Source: Lebetimonas sp. JH292 (GTDB lineage: Bacteria; Campylobacterota; Campylobacteria; Campylobacterales; Nautiliaceae). From it: DNA of 64,000 bases. The first letter of the stretch is position 1. Each line of letters begins with the position of its first letter. Under the pieces are notes generated by a model, which saw nothing but the letters and a program-made list of their open reading frames with translations, was not told the DNA's origin and searched no databases. Made by a program: the position numbers and the translations under genes. Below, in pieces: positions 63,162-64,000 of this stretch. The stretch covers positions 62,001 through 126,000 of the forward strand of contig NZ_ATHQ01000001.1 in NCBI RefSeq assembly GCF_000523275.1, written 5' to 3'.

Positions 63162-63362
63162 TTATGCCTTTATATCAAGCAGACTTTTAAACATTTCATC
63201 CTCTGTTTTTATGGGTTTACTCTGGGCTTCAAAAGCTTTTGCATTTACATTTTCTTCTATTAAATTTTTGGCTAAATCTTTATTTTTGGCAATATTTTCA
63301 GCATTTTTATTAAATTTATCTGCATAATAATTCATGGCACTTATATTTGCATTTATTCTCAT
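63162..63362 (-). CDS. Small conserved-looking protein, function unknown
   Basis: 66 residues from ATG 63362, which has AAGGA five bases upstream. The start MRINANISAMNYYADKFNKN recalls the N-terminal helix of flagellar axial proteins, but the rest (KDLAKNLIEENVNAKAFEAQ) has no motif I can name. It is acidic/basic mixed and likely helical, with no signal peptide. It is directly followed by the HD-domain gene, and divergent from argH. Confidence 0.6.
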   Translation of the reverse strand: MRINANISAMNYYADKFNKNAENIAKNKDLAKNLIEENVNAKAFEAQSKPIKTEDEMFKSLLDIKA

Positions 63363-63377
63363 AATATTCCTTTTTGT

Positions 63378-63405
63378 ATTCAACATTCATAATTCATAAT
63401 TTTAT
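63378..63405. repeat. Degenerate 7-nt tandem tract between the small gene and argH
   Basis: ATTCAAC, ATTCATA, ATTCATA, ATTTTAT on the plus strand. The first 17 bases match the tract at 40299. Confidence 0.7.
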
Positions 63406-63419
63406 TATACCACTTTTGT

Positions 63420-63425
63420 TATAAT
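63420..63425 (+). promoter_or_regulatory. Extended -10 promoter of argH
   Basis: TGTTATAAT, followed after about 18 bases by the ATG with AAAAAAGG between. No -35 box is seen. The leader (ATAATTTCACAAAAAAGGTA) is identical to that of hypA, so it may be a common promoter/ribosome-site layout here. Confidence 0.6.
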
Positions 63426-63443
63426 TTCACAAAAAAGGTAAAT

Positions 63444-64000
63444 AATGAAACTTTGGGGCGGAAGATTTTCCAAACAGGCTGCAAAAATACTTGATGAATT
63501 TAACGCATCACTTCCTTTTGATAAAAAGCTTTATCTCGAAGATATAGAAGGCTCAATAGCACATTCTCAAATGCTGGCAAGTCAGGGAATTATTACACAA
63601 GATGAAGCTGAAAAAATAAAAAAAGGTTTACTTCAGATAAAAAAAGAAATAGAAGAAGGTAAATTTCACTGGGATATATCCGATGAAGATATACATATGG
63701 CTATTGAAAAAAGACTTATTGAATTAATTGGGGATACAGGAAAAAAACTGCATACTGCAAGAAGCAGAAACGACCAGGTGGCGGTTGATTTTAGAAGATG
63801 GGTATTAAAAAGAAACATAGAATTTTCTGAAAAAATAAAAGAGCTTATTGAAGTTTTTATTAAATTAGCAAAAGAAAATACTGACACAATAATGCCCGGG
63901 ATGACACACCTTCAACACGCACAGCCAATTAGCTTTGCTTATCATATGCTGGCATACGCCTCTATGTTTAAAAGAGATTATGAAAGATTTATTGATAGTT
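63444..64000 (+). CDS. argH: Argininosuccinate lyase, N-terminal part (cut by window edge)
   Basis: 185 residues before the window edge. The start [42 protein letters not shown] (about 24-45), [15 protein letters not shown] and [16 protein letters not shown] (about 107-122) are classic ArgH. It splits argininosuccinate to arginine and fumarate, the last step of arginine synthesis. It belongs to the same superfamily as the aspartase at 11462. Confidence 0.96.

Overview
The window looks like a chromosome segment of a thermophilic, hydrogen-oxidising member of the Campylobacterota, most likely order Nautiliales (Caminibacter/Nautilia/Lebetimonas type). The pointers are a very low G+C content, gene pairs known from this phylum (ppiD-like/ftsA/ftsZ; fliL/acpS), a Wolinella-type hydABCDE [NiFe] hydrogenase operon, and a second hydrogenase of the [FeFe] class. 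Genus assignment is inference; no database was searched.

Layout. 0-6 kb: partial bioA, a PpiD-like chaperone, ftsA, ftsZ, mlaE, fliL, acpS and a tRNA-Arg. 6-15.3 kb: one strand carries a periplasmic [FeFe] hydrogenase (large subunit, Tat small subunit, cytochrome b), then a hairpin terminator, then aspartase, HydF, HydE and three tightly coupled nitrogenase-like genes (NifH-, NifD- and NifK-like). No HydG is present in the window. 15.3-16 kb: an AT-rich spacer and a GC-rich structured RNA gene, possibly 6S RNA, behind a consensus sigma-70 promoter. 16-38 kb: housekeeping and central metabolism (hemD, guaA, nhaD, nadB, paaK/ACT/thioesterase/iorBA, a sodium symporter, an antiporter, uvrC, ribF, ABC-F, ppa, acs, menG/ubiE). 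37.8-59.4 kb: a large nickel/[NiFe] hydrogenase region with hypE, D, C, B, a CbiMNQO-type nickel ECF transporter, an iron/corrinoid-type ABC transporter, hypF, hydEDCBA, a second sensor-like [NiFe] pair with a TetR regulator, and hypA. 59.3-62 kb: two decayed cyclic-di-GMP signalling genes. 62-64 kb: an HD-domain protein, a small protein and partial argH.

How it fits together. Nickel enters through CbiMNQO, is handled by the His-rich HypB and by HypA, and is built with HypC/D/E/F into HydAB, which is exported by Tat and passes electrons through cytochrome b HydC to menaquinone (menG/ubiE lies next to hypE). The [FeFe] enzyme is a second periplasmic route for H2 into the quinone pool, with its own assembly operon.

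Most interesting signals: (1) nitrogenase-like genes translationally coupled to hydE in a [FeFe] maturation operon that lacks hydG; (2) degenerate tracts with a 7-nt period at about ten sites in spacers and inside genes; (3) a GC-rich ncRNA gene; (4) a cytosolic [NiFe] pair with no maturation extension, coupled to TetR. Caution: hydF, iorA, the symporter and hypF (twice) each carry single-base frameshifts, mostly at short homopolymers, so part of this may be sequencing error.
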